From the NCBI GenBank assembly GCA_011773575.1, contig WVXJ01000019.1, positions 7,779 to 15,017 on the forward strand: 7,239 nt of DNA, written 5' to 3'. The stretch's first letter is position 1. Every line of letters begins with the position of its first letter. The notes beneath the pieces were generated by a model. The model made no database searches, had not been told where the DNA came from, and saw only the letters and a list, made by a program, of their open reading frames with translations. Shown here piece by piece: positions 6,594 through 7,239 of this stretch. This stretch comes from Armatimonadota bacterium. GTDB taxonomy: Bacteria; Armatimonadota; Hebobacteria; Hebobacterales; WVXJ01. A program made the translations under genes and the position numbers.

Positions 6594-6654
6594 GTCTTTC
6601 AAGTTGCGCAATAGAGATTGACTAAATGCAACTTGCCGAGTAACTTTGAAAGAC
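6594..6654. repeat. Imperfect inverted repeat in the rtcB upstream region
   Basis: The left arm GTCTTTCAAGTTGC (6594-6607) is mirrored by GTAACTTTGAAAGAC (6640-6654); the outer nine bases match exactly, and the inner part differs by one inserted and one changed base. A third element, GCAACTTG (6628-6635), is the exact reverse complement of CAAGTTGC at 6600-6607. The left arm can therefore pair with either right-hand element. The perfect palindrome TTGCGCAA (6604-6611) overlaps the inner edge of the left arm. The repeat encloses a possible -35 box. It could be an operator for a dimeric regulator or an RNA structure in a read-through transcript. Confidence 0.6.
6618..6646 (+). promoter_or_regulatory. 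Possible promoter of rtcB
   Basis: TTGACT (6618-6623) matches the -35 consensus at five of six bases. Seventeen bases later TAACTT (6641-6646) matches the -10 box at only three of six. A transcript would begin near 6653, about 18 bases before the rtcB start. The weak -10 box and the overlapping repeat arm suggest an activated or repressed promoter; the call is tentative. Confidence 0.35.
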
Positions 6655-6670
6655 GGAGAGAATAATTAAG

Positions 6671-7239
6671 ATGAGCAGCCCATGGAGTGCAGTGCTTGAG
6701 CGGATTGACTCACATCGCTGGCGCATTCCGCGCTCCTACAAACCGGAAATGCGCACAGATGGCATCATCTATGCTAGCGAAAAAATGATGGAGGCCATCC
6801 GCCAGGACAAATCACCGGAGCAGGTGGCGAATGTAGCCTGTCTGCCCGGTATTGTAGGCAATTCCCTCGCCATGCCGGATATTCATTATGGCTATGGCTT
6901 CTGCATAGGCGGGGTCGCCGCCATGGATACCCGCCAGGGAGTGGTTTCGCCGGGTGGGGTAGGGTATGACATCAACTGCGGGGTGCGGCTGCTGCGCACT
7001 GATTTGACAAAGGATGAAGTGCAGCCGCACATCAAGGATCTAATCCACCAACTCTTCCGCGACATTCCTTCCGGTGTCGGTTCAAAAGGCCGCATCCGCG
7101 TAAATGAGAGCGAACTCAAGAAAGTGATGGAAAAGGGAGCCGGCTGGGCGGTGGCAAAGGGCTATGGATGGCCTGAAGACCTGGAACATACGGAAAGCCG
7201 CGGCTGTCTGGAGGGAGCAGACCCGGAGCAGCCGTCGCC
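6671..7239 (+). CDS. rtcB: RtcB RNA-splicing ligase, N-terminal part (3' end outside window)
   Basis: RtcB joins RNA 2',3'-cyclic phosphate (or 3'-phosphate) ends to 5'-OH ends through a GMP-linked intermediate, in tRNA splicing or RNA repair. The ATG at 6671 follows GGAGAG (6655-6660) with ten bases between. The frame is open for 189 codons to the window edge. Seen: a basic N-terminus with WRIPRSYKPEMRTDGIIYA, ACLPGIVGNSLAMPDIHYGYGF (57-78), SPGGVGYDINCGVR (93-106) holding the metal-binding Asp100 and Cys103, and then DIPSGVGSKG. The N-terminal layout matches the long RtcB type rather than the shorter Escherichia coli type. The GMP-accepting histidine and the other metal ligands lie beyond the window, so activity cannot be judged. 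A 146-base gap separates it from ridA. Confidence 0.95.
   Translation, partial: MSSPWSAVLERIDSHRWRIPRSYKPEMRTDGIIYASEKMMEAIRQDKSPEQVANVACLPGIVGNSLAMPDIHYGYGFCIGGVAAMDTRQGVVSPGGVGYDINCGVRLLRTDLTKDEVQPHIKDLIHQLFRDIPSGVGSKGRIRVNESELKKVMEKGAGWAVAKGYGWPEDLEHTESRGCLEGADPEQPS

Noticed and set aside
5880..6611. 243-codon minus-strand open frame across the glycosidase end, ridA and the following gap.
   Set aside because: It is antisense to two well-supported genes, matches no recognisable family and has no ribosome site.

Overview
The window looks like ordinary bacterial chromosome, with dense genes, short gaps, ATG, GTG and TTG starts, and all three stop codons in use. I see no transposase, integrase, CRISPR array, tRNA or rRNA. 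The host cannot be named from this stretch. A histidine kinase, an exported protein with a Sec-type signal peptide and a sigma70-like promoter all point to a bacterium. The archaeal-style MoaD-family protein, the CGAG-type ModA and the long-type RtcB suggest a deep-branching or anaerobic lineage, but that is inference.

Layout: (1) Positions 1-3002, plus strand, hold a molybdate/tungstate ABC importer operon: the C-terminal part of the binding protein (modA), the permease (modB), a MoaD/ThiS-type sulfur-carrier protein ending in Gly-Gly, and the ATPase with a TOBE-type tail (modC). (2) Positions 3033 to about 4298, minus strand and convergent with the operon, hold a soluble HAMP-like/PAS/HisKA/HATPase histidine kinase with no adjacent response regulator and no ordinary start codon in frame. 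(3) Positions 4396-6108, plus strand and divergent from the kinase, encode an exported phosphodiester-glycosidase (NAGPA family) protein with beta-rich, Ig-like C-terminal repeats, apparently read from a leaderless promoter. (4) Positions 6105-6524 encode a RidA-family enamine/imine deaminase overlapping the previous stop codon. (5) A 146-base intergenic region carries a direct repeat, an inverted repeat and a possible promoter. (6) From 6671 to the window edge lies the N-terminal part of an RtcB RNA ligase.

How the genes work together: the first block joins oxyanion import to molybdopterin sulfur transfer, so one transcript would supply both the metal and a sulfur donor for the molybdenum or tungsten cofactor. 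The kinase, glycosidase, RidA and RtcB genes have no established joint pathway. No clearly new multi-gene system is visible. The items most worth checking are the missing start codon of the kinase, the leaderless promoter of the glycosidase gene and the inverted-repeat structure in front of rtcB.
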